From: Chlorobium sp. | GTDB lineage: Bacteria; Bacteroidota; Chlorobiia; Chlorobiales; Chlorobiaceae | NCBI GenBank assembly: GCA_028282595.1 | Contig: JANQHQ010000014.1 | Location: 1 to 64,000, forward strand | Length of the DNA stretch: 64,000 nt | Direction: 5' to 3' | Part shown: positions 51,002 through 60,914 of the stretch, piece by piece | Layout: each line of letters opens with the position of its first letter | How positions within the stretch are numbered: position 1 is the first letter of the stretch | Notes under the pieces: model-generated | What the model was told of the DNA's origin: nothing | Database searches by the model: none | The model's input: the letters and a program-made list of their open reading frames with translations, nothing else | Made by a program: the position numbers and the translations under genes

Positions 51002-54000
51002 ATGAAGTCACTGTTCCGTTTTTTTGCCGAGCGCCACATGCTGGCGTATCTCATGACGATCCTCGTCCTGCTCTTCGGCCTGGCTACGCTCTGGCAGATC
51101 AACCGGGCGCAGTATCCGAAAGTGGACCTCGCGCAGATGGTCGTGACCACAGAGTACCCCGGCGCGGCTCCGGAGGATGTGGAGCTCAATGTGACCAACA
51201 AGATCGAGGACGAGCTCAAGAGCGTCACCGACATCAAGCGGGTTTTCTCGATGTCGATGGAAAACGTTTCCATAGTCATTGTGGAAATCGAGCCGGACGC
51301 TTCGGATGTCGACGAGGTGAAACGCGAAATACGCGAGGCGGTTTTCCGCATAACCGATTTCCCCGAGGAGGTTACCGAATCTTCCCTGATAACGGATATC
51401 AAATCCTCGATTTTTCCGATCCTCGAGGTGGGGTTGACCGGAGATATGCCCTATCCCGAACTGAGGGAGCTTGCGCGCAGGTTCGAGAAAAAGTTGAAGG
51501 ACATTCCGGGAGTCGCGACCGTGCAGCGTTACGGATACCGCGACAGGGAAATACAGGTCGAACTGTATCCCGAGAGAATCCGGGAACTGCAGATCCCTCT
51601 CCAGCAGGTCGTCGGTGCGATTCAGCAGAGAAACATCAGGGCGACGGGCGGTTCTCTCGAATCATTCACCAGCGAGAAAAACCTCGTAACCCTCGCGCAG
51701 TTCCGGGACCCGCAGGAGGTGAGCGACGTTGTCGTCCGGTCGAGTTTCGACGGGCCGATCATAAAGGTTTCGGATATAGCCGACGTTACCGACGGATTCG
51801 AGGAGGAGAGAGTCCTGTCGAGAATAAACGGTGAGCCCGCCATCTCGTTTCTGATCAATAAAAGCGAATCCGCCGATATCATCAGGACGGTGCAGGCGAT
51901 CCGTAAACTGGTGAAGGAGGAGGTGGAACTGCTGCCGGAGGGCGTCAGGTTCGTCTACGGTCTCGATTTCTCCCAGTATGTAGCCAACCAGCTCTCCATT
52001 GTCATGACGAACGGCGGAATCGGTCTGGTGCTCGTCCTGATCGTGCTCGCGCTGTTTCTCAACCTCCGTACGGCATTCTGGGTGGCTCTCGGCATTCCCT
52101 TCACCCTCCTGGGCAGTATATCGCTGCTTCCCGTGTTCGACGTCGAGCTGGATGCGATAACGCTTACCTCCCTGATTATCGTGATCGGTATCGTGGTCGA
52201 TGACGCGATCATCATTTCGGAGAACATCTTCCAGCGCAGGGAGCGCGGCGAGTCTCCGATCGATGCGGTCGTCAACGGCATCTATCAGGTCTACAAACCC
52301 GTCCTGACGACCGTTCTGACGACATTTCTCGCCTTCGCCCCGATGTTTTTCATGCCGGGGATTCTCGGGAAATTCGTTTTCGTGATTCCTTTTACGATCA
52401 CGCTCGCGCTCTTCGTGTCGCTCATCGAGGCGTTCCTGGTTTTGCCTGCGCATGTGATGCCGGGGCTGTATACGAGGGAGGGGGAAGACCCCGGGTCAAC
52501 CATGCGCAACTGGTTCATGCCGGTCCGCAACCTGTTCGAGAACGTGCTGTTTTCCTTGCTGCGGTTTCGATACGTGCTCGTTCTGCTGGCGATGCTCTCG
52601 TTCGGCGGAGCACTCTACTACGGCCTCAATTACATCAGCTACATCCTGTTCCCGACCAAAGGCGCCGATGCGTTCAATATGTGGATCGAGCTTCCTGTCG
52701 GCAGTTCGTTGAAGGCGACTTCGGAAAAAGCCGCCGAGTTTGAAAAGCTTGTGGAGACGCTTCCGGAAGGCGAGGTGGATGCGTATCTCACAAGAGTGGG
52801 AACCCAGGCGGACATTGTGCCGATCGAACAGGAAAACTTCGCCGAGCTTGCGGTCAAACTCACTCCCTACGGAACGAGGGATCGGTCCGCCGACGAGATC
52901 GTGGCGGACATCCGCGAAAAAGCCGTCCCCATCGAGGGTGTGTCGAAAACCATCTTTTTCGTCGAATCGGGCGGTCCTCCCGTGGGCAAACCCGTAACGA
53001 TCCGGGTTGTCGGTTCGGACGACAGGCTGAGGACGGCTTTCGCCGATTCGGTTTTCAGCTATCTCGAAACCATCGACGGCGTAACGGACCCGGACCGGGA
53101 CGACAAGGAGGGAAAGGAGCAGATAGAGATCACCATCCGGCATGACCGTCTCGCCCGGCTGGGGCTGTCGGTCGCCGATATCGCCAGGACGGTCAGAACC
53201 GCGTACGACGGCCAGGTCGTCACCAGCGTTCGTTACGGAGAAGAGGAGGTGGATTTCAGGGTGATGCTCCAGAAGTATGCAAGAAAAAAACTCGAGTATC
53301 TGCAGGAGCTTTCCATACCGAACAGCTCGGGGCGGTTGATTCCGCTCGAAGAGGTCGCCGGGTTCGAGCAGGGCTCGGGACCGTCCATTTTTCATCACTA
53401 TGACGGGGAGCGCTCCGTCACGATTTCCGCCGATGTCCGACAGGATACGGTGACGCCGATAGAGGTGATGCGCAATGTCGAAGGCCATTTCGCCCGAACC
53501 CGCGATTTTCCGGGTGTCAAGCTCGTGTTCGGCGGAGAAGCGCAGGAATCGGAGGAATCCCTGCGGGGCCTGTTCGTCGCTTTCGGCGTGGCGGCGTGCG
53601 GAATCTACTTTCTTCTCATACTGCTGTTCAACTCCGTAACGCAGCCGCTCCTCGTCATGATGTCGATACCGTTTGCGATTATCGGCGTTGTCATCACCTT
53701 CGCCCTGCACGGCGAGGTGTTCAGTTTCCTCGGGTTGCTCGGCGTCGTCGGTATGGCCGGGGTCGTGGTCAACGACTCCCTCGTTCTCGTCAACTACCTC
53801 AACGAGCTCTACAGGTCCGGAGAAAGTGCAAGCATTCCCAGGCTGATCGCCCGGGGAACGGCCGACCGGCTGCGCGCCATTCTGCTCACCACCGTGACGA
53901 CCGCTGCGGGTCTTCTTCCGCTTGCGTATGGTATCGGAGGAACCGACGCCACCATGATGCCGATGGCCCTCGCTCTCGGGTGGGGACTGCTTCTGGCCAC

Positions 54001-54097
54001 ACCGCTGACGCTCGTCTTGATTCCCTGTCTGTACATGATCGGCTTCGATGTGAGAAGCCTGTTCTCCAGGGCCGTCGGAAAATCACCCGAAACGTGA
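51002..54097 (+). CDS. RND-family efflux transporter (first system)
   Basis: 1031 aa with the RND layout: TM1 near 15-30, large periplasmic loop (about 35-330), TM2-6 (335-470), second loop (545-860) and TM8-12 (865-1010). Proton-relay acids appear as GIVVDDAIIISEN in TM4. The loops carry the usual WQINRAQYPKVDLAQMVV and GAAPEDVELNVTNKIE segments. It groups with AcrB/MdtB-type rather than CzcA-type pumps, but the substrate is unknown. It follows a TolC gene. No adaptor gene lies between them, unlike the second system. Confidence 0.88.
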   Translation: MKSLFRFFAERHMLAYLMTILVLLFGLATLWQINRAQYPKVDLAQMVVTTEYPGAAPEDVELNVTNKIEDELKSVTDIKRVFSMSMENVSIVIVEIEPDASDVDEVKREIREAVFRITDFPEEVTESSLITDIKSSIFPILEVGLTGDMPYPELRELARRFEKKLKDIPGVATVQRYGYRDREIQVELYPERIRELQIPLQQVVGAIQQRNIRATGGSLESFTSEKNLVTLAQFRDPQEVSDVVVRSSFDGPIIKVSDIADVTDGFEEERVLSRINGEPAISFLINKSESADIIRTVQAIRKLVKEEVELLPEGVRFVYGLDFSQYVANQLSIVMTNGGIGLVLVLIVLALFLNLRTAFWVALGIPFTLLGSISLLPVFDVELDAITLTSLIIVIGIVVDDAIIISENIFQRRERGESPIDAVVNGIYQVYKPVLTTVLTTFLAFAPMFFMPGILGKFVFVIPFTITLALFVSLIEAFLVLPAHVMPGLYTREGEDPGSTMRNWFMPVRNLFENVLFSLLRFRYVLVLLAMLSFGGALYYGLNYISYILFPTKGADAFNMWIELPVGSSLKATSEKAAEFEKLVETLPEGEVDAYLTRVGTQADIVPIEQENFAELAVKLTPYGTRDRSADEIVADIREKAVPIEGVSKTIFFVESGGPPVGKPVTIRVVGSDDRLRTAFADSVFSYLETIDGVTDPDRDDKEGKEQIEITIRHDRLARLGLSVADIARTVRTAYDGQVVTSVRYGEEEVDFRVMLQKYARKKLEYLQELSIPNSSGRLIPLEEVAGFEQGSGPSIFHHYDGERSVTISADVRQDTVTPIEVMRNVEGHFARTRDFPGVKLVFGGEAQESEESLRGLFVAFGVAACGIYFLLILLFNSVTQPLLVMMSIPFAIIGVVITFALHGEVFSFLGLLGVVGMAGVVVNDSLVLVNYLNELYRSGESASIPRLIARGTADRLRAILLTTVTTAAGLLPLAYGIGGTDATMMPMALALGWGLLLATPLTLVLIPCLYMIGFDVRSLFSRAVGKSPET

Positions 54098-54257
54098 TTT
54101 TTCGCTTAGCCTTTTCGTTTTCATGTCGTACATTGTGATCGCGCGAGAAGTCCTCCTTTTCCTGAAGAAGATATCCGGCGGTAGTAAAAAAGTTTTTTTT
54201 TGGCTCTTTTATTGGTTATACTTGCACTATCAATTATTGTTATATCAAATAAACGTG

Positions 54258-55436
54258 ATGAAACGTATCGGAAAGAGGAACGGAGGGGCGGTGTTGTGTC
54301 TCCTCGTGTTTGTGCTCGCGTTTTCGGTTTCGGGATGCGGCGGAAACAGGAATTCCGGAGGAGAGCGGCAGGCTCCTCCGCTGCCCGTTATGACAATCGC
54401 TCCCTCTTCGACGGTGGTGGCGAAACAGTATGCGGCTCGTCTCGAGGGGGTCGTCACGGTCGAGGTGAGACCGCAGGTCGACGGAACCCTCCAGAAGATA
54501 GCCGTGGACGAGGGCGCGTTCGTCAGGAAGGGTCAGTTGCTGTTCGGTATCGACGACCGGGTGTACAGGGAAGAGCTGAAGTCGGCCGTTGCTTCGCGCC
54601 ATGCGGCGAAAGCGGCTCTCGACGTGGCGGCCATAGAGGTGGAAAGGCTGAAGCCTCTTGTGAAAAACAAGGTCGTATCGGCGATACAACTGAAGCAGGC
54701 GCAGGCGAATTACCGCGCCGCCAGGGCGGCTCTGGAGCAGGCGGAGGCCGCTGTTCAGATGGCGCGTATCGATGTCGAGTATACGCGGATACAGGCTCCG
54801 GTGGACGGTTACATCGGCGAAATTCCCTTTCGTATCGGCAGCCTGGTAAGCAAGAACCAGGCGGAAGAGCTGACGACGCTGACCGACGTGCACGAGATGC
54901 GGGCCTATTTCAGTATGAGCGAGGTCGATTTCGTGCGGTTCAAGCAGCAGTTTTCCGGAAAATCCGTCGAGAAGAAGCTTTCGGCCGTACCTCCGGTTAC
55001 CCTGCTGCTGGCCGAAGGCAGCCGCTATCCTTTCGAAGGCCGGCTCGATGCGGTCAGCGGTCAGTTCGACCGTTCCACGGCTTCGGTCATGTTCAGGGCG
55101 ACCTTCCCCAACAAGGACGGCCGGCTCCGTTCGGGCAATACGGGAAAAGTGTCCGTCGCCTATCGCTACGATAACGTCTTCATGGTTCCCCAGGCGAGCA
55201 CGACGGATCTTCAAGACAGGATTTTCGTGGTCAAGGTGACCGAGGGGAACGCGGTCGCGCGGACTCCGATAACGGTTGTCGGGGAGACCGAAACCGATTA
55301 TATCGTCAGCAAGGGGCTCGAAGCGGGCGACATGATCGTTCTGTCCGGATTCGGCCGTTTGCCTGACGGCGCGGTGATAGATCCGAAGCCGGCCGGAAAA
55401 AACAACGTTCCGGACCGGAACGAATCGAAACGATGA
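54258..55436 (+). CDS. RND periplasmic adaptor (membrane fusion) lipoprotein
   Basis: 392 aa from the ATG at 54258, which starts a lipoprotein signal with lipobox VSGC. The 45 codons upstream in the same frame are hydrophobic but lack support. Domains: lipoyl half (VEVRPQVDGTLQKIAVDEGAFVRKGQ), an alpha hairpin (about 95-160, QLKQAQANYRAARAALEQAE), second lipoyl half (APVDGYIGEIPFRIGSLVSK), beta-barrel and membrane-proximal domain. It belongs with the HAE1 pump that follows 21 bp later and the OprM-type channel. Confidence 0.9.
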   Translation: MKRIGKRNGGAVLCLLVFVLAFSVSGCGGNRNSGGERQAPPLPVMTIAPSSTVVAKQYAARLEGVVTVEVRPQVDGTLQKIAVDEGAFVRKGQLLFGIDDRVYREELKSAVASRHAAKAALDVAAIEVERLKPLVKNKVVSAIQLKQAQANYRAARAALEQAEAAVQMARIDVEYTRIQAPVDGYIGEIPFRIGSLVSKNQAEELTTLTDVHEMRAYFSMSEVDFVRFKQQFSGKSVEKKLSAVPPVTLLLAEGSRYPFEGRLDAVSGQFDRSTASVMFRATFPNKDGRLRSGNTGKVSVAYRYDNVFMVPQASTTDLQDRIFVVKVTEGNAVARTPITVVGETETDYIVSKGLEAGDMIVLSGFGRLPDGAVIDPKPAGKNNVPDRNESKR

Positions 55437-55457
55437 ATATCGGGAAAAAGAGACGCA

Positions 55458-58400
55458 ATGTTTGAACGATTTATCAACAGGCCGGTTCTCGCGACGGTTA
55501 TATCGGTGTTTTTCGTACTGCTCGGCCTGATAGGCATCGTGCAGCTTCCCCTGACGCAGTTTCCCGATATCGCTCCGCCCAGCGTGGAAGTATCGGCGAC
55601 TTACCCGGGCGCGAATGCGGAAACCGTGGCCCGCTCGGTCGCTCCGTCGCTCGAGGAGGCGATCAACGGTGTCGACAATATGACCTATATGACGTCGACG
55701 TCGGCTAACGACGGCTCCCTGACGATCAACGTGTTTTTCAAGCTCGGGACCGATCCCGACCAGGCGGCGGTCAATGTGCAGAACAGGGTTGCGACCGCAA
55801 CCAGCCAGTTGCCCGAAGAGGTGACCAAAAACGGGGTGACGACGGCCAAGACGCAGAACAGCATGATCATGCTGATCACGCTCTACAGTGACGATCCCGA
55901 CGCCTACGACTCCTTGTTTCTGAACAACTATGCGAAAATCAATCTGATCCCCGAGATCCAGCGTGTCGACGGCGTCGGGCAGGCCGTCGTTTACGGGAAC
56001 AGGGACTACTCGATGCGCATCTGGCTGAGCCCCGCGAAAATGGCGGCGTACTCGGTCTCTCCCCAGGAAGTTATCGCTGCAATTCAGAGCCAGAACGTCG
56101 AAGCGGCTCCCGGCCGGTTCGGAGAGGGCAGCGGAGGAGCGCTCGAACTGGTTCTTCGTTACAAGGGGAAAATGAAGGAGCCCGCGGAATACGGCGATAT
56201 CGTCCTGCGGGCCGATGCGGACGGTTCGGTATTACGGCTCAAAGATATCGCGAGGGTCGAGCTCGGCTCCTACAGCTACGTCGTTCAATCCGATGCGAAC
56301 GGAAAAGAGTCGGTAACCATGGCGATCTACCAGTCGGCCGGTTCCAACTCCAACGATATACAGGTCGAACTGCAAAAAGTACTCGACAAGGCTTCGGCTT
56401 CGTTTCCGGAGGGGATGAACTATATGATTCCCTACAGCACGAAGAAGTCGCTCGACGAGTCGATCGAACAGGTTATTCATACCCTGCTCGAAGCCTTCGC
56501 GCTGGTTTTTCTCGTGGTCTTCATCTTTCTGCAGGATTTTCGTTCCACGCTCATTCCGGCCCTGGCGGTGCCGGTGGCCATCATCGGCACGTTTTTCTTC
56601 ATGAACCTTTTCGGGTTTTCCATCAATCTGCTGACGCTCTTCGCCCTGGTTCTGGCAATCGGTATCGTGGTTGACGACGCCATCGTTATTGTGGAGGCCG
56701 TTCACGCTAAAATGGAGCATACCCATCTTCCGGCAAAGGCGGCTACGCACAAGGTTATGGGGGAAATTACCGGTGCGATCGTTTCCATTACGATGGTCAT
56801 GGCGTCGGTGTTTCTGCCGGTCGGTTTTCTGGAAGGCTCGACCGGTATGTTCTATCGTCAGTTCGCCTTTACGCTCGCCACGGCCATTCTTATTTCCGCG
56901 GTCAATGCGCTTACCCTCAGCCCGGCGCTGTGTGCTCTCTTTCTCACCAATAGCCACAGCGGGGAAGGGGGAGAAAAGTCCGGCTGGCTCAAAAGCATGG
57001 AATTGCGCTTTTTCAAAGGTTTCAACACCGGATTTTCAGTGATGACCGAACGTTATGTGGGGGCGTTGCGGGTGCTGATTCGCCGGAAATGGTCGAGCCT
57101 CGGTGCGCTTGCCGCGGTTTCCGGTCTCGTGTTCTGGATGGCTTCGGTGACTCCGTCGGGTTTTATTCCGGACGAGGACAGCGGCTTCTTCATTCTCAAT
57201 GCATCGCTTCCGCCCGGAGCGTCTCTCGAACGCACGATCGAGACCCTCGACAAGGTCGAGGATGTTCTCGATGAGGAGGAAAGCGTGAAATCCGCGATCT
57301 TCGTCTCGGGTTTCGATCTGATAGCCGGCGCAATGTCTCCTTCGGCCGGGCTGATTTTCGTCACTCTCGAGGATCTGGAGGAGCGGGGAAAAGTGAAGGA
57401 TATCCGCGCCATTATGGGAGGGGTCAACCGGAAGTTGTCGTCGATCAGCGAAGGGATGTTTTTTTCCATTCAGCCGCCGACCGTTCCGGGATTCGGTAAT
57501 GTCGGGGGGCTGGAGGTCGTGCTGCAGGATCGGACGGCAGGCAGTCTCGATGAATTCGGGGCGGTGGCGAACGAGTATATCGGATCGCTCATGGCCCGGC
57601 CTGAGATCGCGTTCGCGTTTACGCCGTTCAGTACGGCCTATCCGCAGTACGAACTGCAGGTCGACGAGGTCAAGGCAAGCCAGCTCGGGGTCGAGGTGGA
57701 CGATCTCCTGAGGGTCATGCAGACGTTCTACGGAAGTTTCCAGGTGTCGGATTTCAACCGGTTCGGCAAATACTACAGGGTCGTTATGCAGGCCGAAGCC
57801 GAAGATCGCGCCGATCGTTCTTCCCTGGACGGGGTTTTTGTCAAAAACGCTTCGGGGGATATGGTGCCGATGACCTCGCTGGTCAGTCTGAAAAAAGCGT
57901 ACGGGCCCCAGAGTGTCGATCACTTCAATCTCTTCAACTCCCTGACGATCAATGCGGTGCCCGCTCCCGGTCATACGACAGGCGAAGCCATAGGCGCGGC
58001 CAGGGAGGTCGCGGCCACGGTTTTGCCGTCGGGGATATCCTATGACTGGAAAGGCATGAGCCGCGAAGAGGTCGAGTCCGGAGGGCAGTCGGTATATATC
58101 TTCATTCTGTCGCTCGTTTTCGTCTATCTGCTGCTCTCGGCGCAGTATGAAAGCTACCTGCTGCCCCTTGCGGTCGTCTTTTCGGTTCCGACCGGTATCC
58201 TGGGTGTTTTTCTCGGTATACGGTTGTTCGGTATTGAAAACAACATATACGTGCAGGTCGCCATGATCATGCTGATCGGTTTGCTGGCAAAAAACGCTAT
58301 CCTGATCGTGGAATACGCCATTCAACGCAGAAGAGCGGGGCTGTCGCTGTTCGATTCGGCAATAGAGGGCTCGAAGGCGAGACTCCGGCCGATTCTCATG

Positions 58401-58616
58401 ACCTCGCTTGCATTTGCCATCGGGCTGTTGCCGCTGCTCTGGGCCTCCGGGCCTTCGGCTCTCGGCAATCATTCGATCGGCGCGGCCGCGGTCGGCGGCA
58501 TGCTCAGCGGGGCGTTTCTCGGCGTGCTGATCGTTCCGGTGCTCTACGTGCTTGTCCAGTCTTTGCAGGAGAAAATCAGCGGTCCTCCGAAGCCGGACAG
58601 TGAAGTTGCAGGGTGA
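55458..58616 (+). CDS. HAE1-family RND multidrug efflux transporter (second system)
   Basis: 1052 aa, AcrB-like. Signature parts: MFERFINRPVLATVISVFFV (TM1), PLTQFPDIAPPSVEVSATYPGA, GVDNMTYMTSTSANDGS, GIVVDDAIVIVEAVHAKM in TM4 with the two relay Asp, the LSPALCALF end of TM6, the FIPDEDSGFFI second-loop start and LLAKNAILIVEYA near TM10 with the relay Lys. It sits between its adaptor (21 bp upstream) and an OprM/NodT channel (42 bp downstream), giving a complete tripartite operon. Drugs, bile-like or lipid compounds are likely substrates by family. Confidence 0.93.
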   Translation: MFERFINRPVLATVISVFFVLLGLIGIVQLPLTQFPDIAPPSVEVSATYPGANAETVARSVAPSLEEAINGVDNMTYMTSTSANDGSLTINVFFKLGTDPDQAAVNVQNRVATATSQLPEEVTKNGVTTAKTQNSMIMLITLYSDDPDAYDSLFLNNYAKINLIPEIQRVDGVGQAVVYGNRDYSMRIWLSPAKMAAYSVSPQEVIAAIQSQNVEAAPGRFGEGSGGALELVLRYKGKMKEPAEYGDIVLRADADGSVLRLKDIARVELGSYSYVVQSDANGKESVTMAIYQSAGSNSNDIQVELQKVLDKASASFPEGMNYMIPYSTKKSLDESIEQVIHTLLEAFALVFLVVFIFLQDFRSTLIPALAVPVAIIGTFFFMNLFGFSINLLTLFALVLAIGIVVDDAIVIVEAVHAKMEHTHLPAKAATHKVMGEITGAIVSITMVMASVFLPVGFLEGSTGMFYRQFAFTLATAILISAVNALTLSPALCALFLTNSHSGEGGEKSGWLKSMELRFFKGFNTGFSVMTERYVGALRVLIRRKWSSLGALAAVSGLVFWMASVTPSGFIPDEDSGFFILNASLPPGASLERTIETLDKVEDVLDEEESVKSAIFVSGFDLIAGAMSPSAGLIFVTLEDLEERGKVKDIRAIMGGVNRKLSSISEGMFFSIQPPTVPGFGNVGGLEVVLQDRTAGSLDEFGAVANEYIGSLMARPEIAFAFTPFSTAYPQYELQVDEVKASQLGVEVDDLLRVMQTFYGSFQVSDFNRFGKYYRVVMQAEAEDRADRSSLDGVFVKNASGDMVPMTSLVSLKKAYGPQSVDHFNLFNSLTINAVPAPGHTTGEAIGAAREVAATVLPSGISYDWKGMSREEVESGGQSVYIFILSLVFVYLLLSAQYESYLLPLAVVFSVPTGILGVFLGIRLFGIENNIYVQVAMIMLIGLLAKNAILIVEYAIQRRRAGLSLFDSAIEGSKARLRPILMTSLAFAIGLLPLLWASGPSALGNHSIGAAAVGGMLSGAFLGVLIVPVLYVLVQSLQEKISGPPKPDSEVAG

Positions 58617-58658
58617 AAGGCCGCCGGATGTGAAGATTGAACCGACAATGAACGAATC

Positions 58659-60089
58659 ATGTGCAAGATGAACGGATCGAGAGTGTTACGGGTATTTCTG
58701 ATCCCCATGCTGTTTTTGCTGTTCTCCGCCTGCAGTACGGTGGAGAAATACGCGCAGCCCGATACGGGCCTGCCCGATTCCTACAGGGTGGGCGGAGCGG
58801 TCGATACCGCAGCGGCCGGCGTCCCCTTTTCGGGCACGGTGCCTTACAGGGAGTTTTTTCGCGATTCACTGCTTGTTGGTCTGCTCGATGCCGCCGTGGA
58901 GAACAATCACGATCTTCAGGTTGCCGTCAAGGCTATCGAAAACGCATCCCTGGCGCTGAAACAGGCGAAACTGGGAAATCTTCCCGAACTGAACCTGCGG
59001 GCTTTCGGCAGTGTGGCTTCTACGTCGGATTACGGAAAGAGTCCTCTCCCTCCGGGTGAGGATCGTATCGAGGAGTACTCCGCTTCGCTTCTGCTCTCCT
59101 GGGAGGCGGATATCTGGGGAAAGATCCGTAATTCCAGAAAGGCCGCGCTGGCGGAGTATCTTCGTTCGGTCGAGGCTCGAAAAGCCGTTCATACGAAGCT
59201 GGTGGCGGACGTCGCCCGGGGGTATTACAGGTTGCTCCTGCTGGACGCGCAGCTCGATATCGCAGGAAGGAATCTCGAGCTCGCCGACACGACCCTTTCG
59301 ATGATGCGATTGCGTTACGATGCCGGGCTTGTCACATCGCTGGCCGTGGAGCAGCAGGAAGCCGTGCGGTTGGGGATAGAGTCAGACGTCGCCGGAATCG
59401 AGCAGGCTGTAGCCGCTCAGGAAAACGCTTTGAGCGTTCTCTGCGGACGGATGCCGGATGCGATCTCCCGCGCGGAAGAGCTTCCCGACGCGGACGGCGA
59501 AAAAAGCTTTTCCGCAGGCGTGCCCGCGTTGCTGCTCAGCAACCGGCCCGACGTCAAGGCGGCCGAAATGGCTTTGATGAAGGCGCATGCGGAAAGCGGT
59601 GTCGCATCCGCCCGGCTCTACCCTTCGTTTACCATAAGCGCGGAAGCCGGCAGCAACGCGCTGAAGACCACCGACTGGTTTACGTTCCCAGGGTCGTTGT
59701 TCGCGTTTGTCCAGGGTACGGTCCTTCAGCCCGTTTTTCAGCAGGGGAAACTCAGGACGGCATATCGGCAGTCCGAAGTCGTTCGTGAAAGGGAGGAGAT
59801 CCTTTTCAGGAAGACGGTGCTCAATGCCGTAAGGGAAGTTTCCGATGCTCTTGCTGCAATACGGAAACTGGAGGACCGCGAGCGGGCCGCCGGGAAACGG
59901 GAACGCATTCTCCGCCGCTCGGTCGAAAACGCGACGCTTCTGTTCGGCAGCGGCATGGCGGATTATCTGGAGGTTATTGCCGCGCAGACGAATGCGCTCG
60001 AAGCGTCGCTTTCGCTGGCCGATATCCGCCGGCAGCGCCTCGATGCCGGAACGGAACTCTACCGGGCGTTGGGAGGAGGGTGGCAGTGA
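58659..60089 (+). CDS. NodT/OprM-type outer-membrane efflux lipoprotein
   Basis: 476 aa. The signal peptide ends at a lipobox (FSAC, Cys near residue 25), so it is an outer-membrane lipoprotein, unlike the TolC at 49390. Two repeated halves are seen: LLDAAVENNHDLQVAVKAIE opens the first, and SNRPDVKAAEMALMKAHAESG the second. EYSASLLLSWEADIWGK is the characteristic beta segment. It is last in the adaptor-RND-channel operon. A second in-frame ATG at 58668 is an equally good start. Confidence 0.9.
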   Translation: MCKMNGSRVLRVFLIPMLFLLFSACSTVEKYAQPDTGLPDSYRVGGAVDTAAAGVPFSGTVPYREFFRDSLLVGLLDAAVENNHDLQVAVKAIENASLALKQAKLGNLPELNLRAFGSVASTSDYGKSPLPPGEDRIEEYSASLLLSWEADIWGKIRNSRKAALAEYLRSVEARKAVHTKLVADVARGYYRLLLLDAQLDIAGRNLELADTTLSMMRLRYDAGLVTSLAVEQQEAVRLGIESDVAGIEQAVAAQENALSVLCGRMPDAISRAEELPDADGEKSFSAGVPALLLSNRPDVKAAEMALMKAHAESGVASARLYPSFTISAEAGSNALKTTDWFTFPGSLFAFVQGTVLQPVFQQGKLRTAYRQSEVVREREEILFRKTVLNAVREVSDALAAIRKLEDRERAAGKRERILRRSVENATLLFGSGMADYLEVIAAQTNALEASLSLADIRRQRLDAGTELYRALGGGWQ

Positions 60090-60187
60090 CCGCCCTGAGG
60101 CCTGAAAGACCTCGTTTTTGCACGACATTGGAAAGATGCTATATTGTACGGTAGGTTGGGTATCGACTAACCTGAAACCGTTTTCTC

Positions 60188-60439
60188 ATGGTCGATTCGA
60201 ATCAGCAGGATACCCTGCTCAAGACGGCTGCCGGGGTGGCGGGAGGAGCGGTGCTCTTTTCTCCTGTCGGTATGCCCATCGTTCACGGCCTGGCGGGAAT
60301 TGCGGTCGCAAGCCTTGGCATCATGGCGGCCGGCTCCGTGGTGGGGGCTATAACGGACAATATCGGCAATGCGCTCTCTTCAAGGGATAAGCCTGAGCGA
60401 GGATTTCCGGAAGCCGTCGACGAATACGATTCAGAGTAG
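60188..60439 (+). CDS. Small membrane protein, paralogue 1
   Basis: 83 aa with one long Gly/Ala-rich hydrophobic stretch (residues 13-57) split by a conserved FSPVGMPIVHG turn. Short polar ends follow, the C-terminus being acidic. It is clearly related to the 60674 product: both read K-x-A-x-G-x-AGGA, then FSP-x-G-x-P, HG and AA-x3-G. I recognise no family. Both genes are on the plus strand, separated by an inverted-repeat element. Confidence 0.6.
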   Translation: MVDSNQQDTLLKTAAGVAGGAVLFSPVGMPIVHGLAGIAVASLGIMAAGSVVGAITDNIGNALSSRDKPERGFPEAVDEYDSE

Positions 60440-60542
60440 CCGCCGATTTTTCCCGATTATCGTTGTTGTGGTCGGGAGGTCCACGGTTTTTCCCGAATCG
60501 CCCGATTCGGGAGTATGTGTTTTGTATCCAGGATGAACATAC

Positions 60543-60656
60543 GGGTCCCTCTATTACTTGTCATGGGCGGCTCGAGTGCAAGGTGAACGGAGTCCCGGCA
60601 GCAACCGGGATAAACTGCAATCGAACCGCGGAACAAGCAGATAAATAGATGTACCC
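60543..60656. mobile_element. 114-bp terminal-inverted-repeat element (MITE-like)
   Basis: The left end GGGTCCCTCTATT (60543-60555) mirrors the right end AATAGATGTACCC (60644-60656); similarity extends a few bases outward (CATACGGG/CCCATACG). It shares TTGTCATG near the left end and GGAGTCCCGGC...CCGGGATAAACT inside with the 117-bp element at 26650-26766. It separates the two paralogous small-protein genes. Confidence 0.6.
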
Positions 60657-60673
60657 ATACGCGGAGGAAAAAG

Positions 60674-60910
60674 ATGGATGATCTGGTTAACAAGGCTGTC
60701 GGAGCGGCCGGTCTTGCCGGTGGAGCCCTGATGTTTTCGCCGATCGGCTTTCCTTTTCTGTTTCACGGTGTTTCCGGAGCCCTTGTCGGGGGTTTCAGCC
60801 TCTATGCCGCGAATGCGGTTATCGGAAAGATAGCTGAGGAAAACGCTTCGATACGGGCTTCGGAGCAGGAGGCCGGTGACCCTCGACCCGGTGAGCCCTC
60901 CCGGGAATAA
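60674..60910 (+). CDS. Small membrane protein, paralogue 2
   Basis: 78 aa; GGAGG 8 bp upstream supports the start. One Gly-rich hydrophobic region (residues 8-52) contains MFSPIGFPFLFHGVSG, matching the turn in the 60188 product, and is followed by a charged tail. The pair probably arose by duplication. The stop is 5 bp from the convergent thioredoxin-fold gene. Function unknown. Confidence 0.6.
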   Translation: MDDLVNKAVGAAGLAGGALMFSPIGFPFLFHGVSGALVGGFSLYAANAVIGKIAEENASIRASEQEAGDPRPGEPSRE

Positions 60911-60914
60911 GCCG

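Noticed and set aside
54123..54257. 45-codon upstream extension of the RND adaptor
   Set aside because: The ATG at 54258 begins a proper lipoprotein signal with VSGC; the extension would bury it inside the chain.
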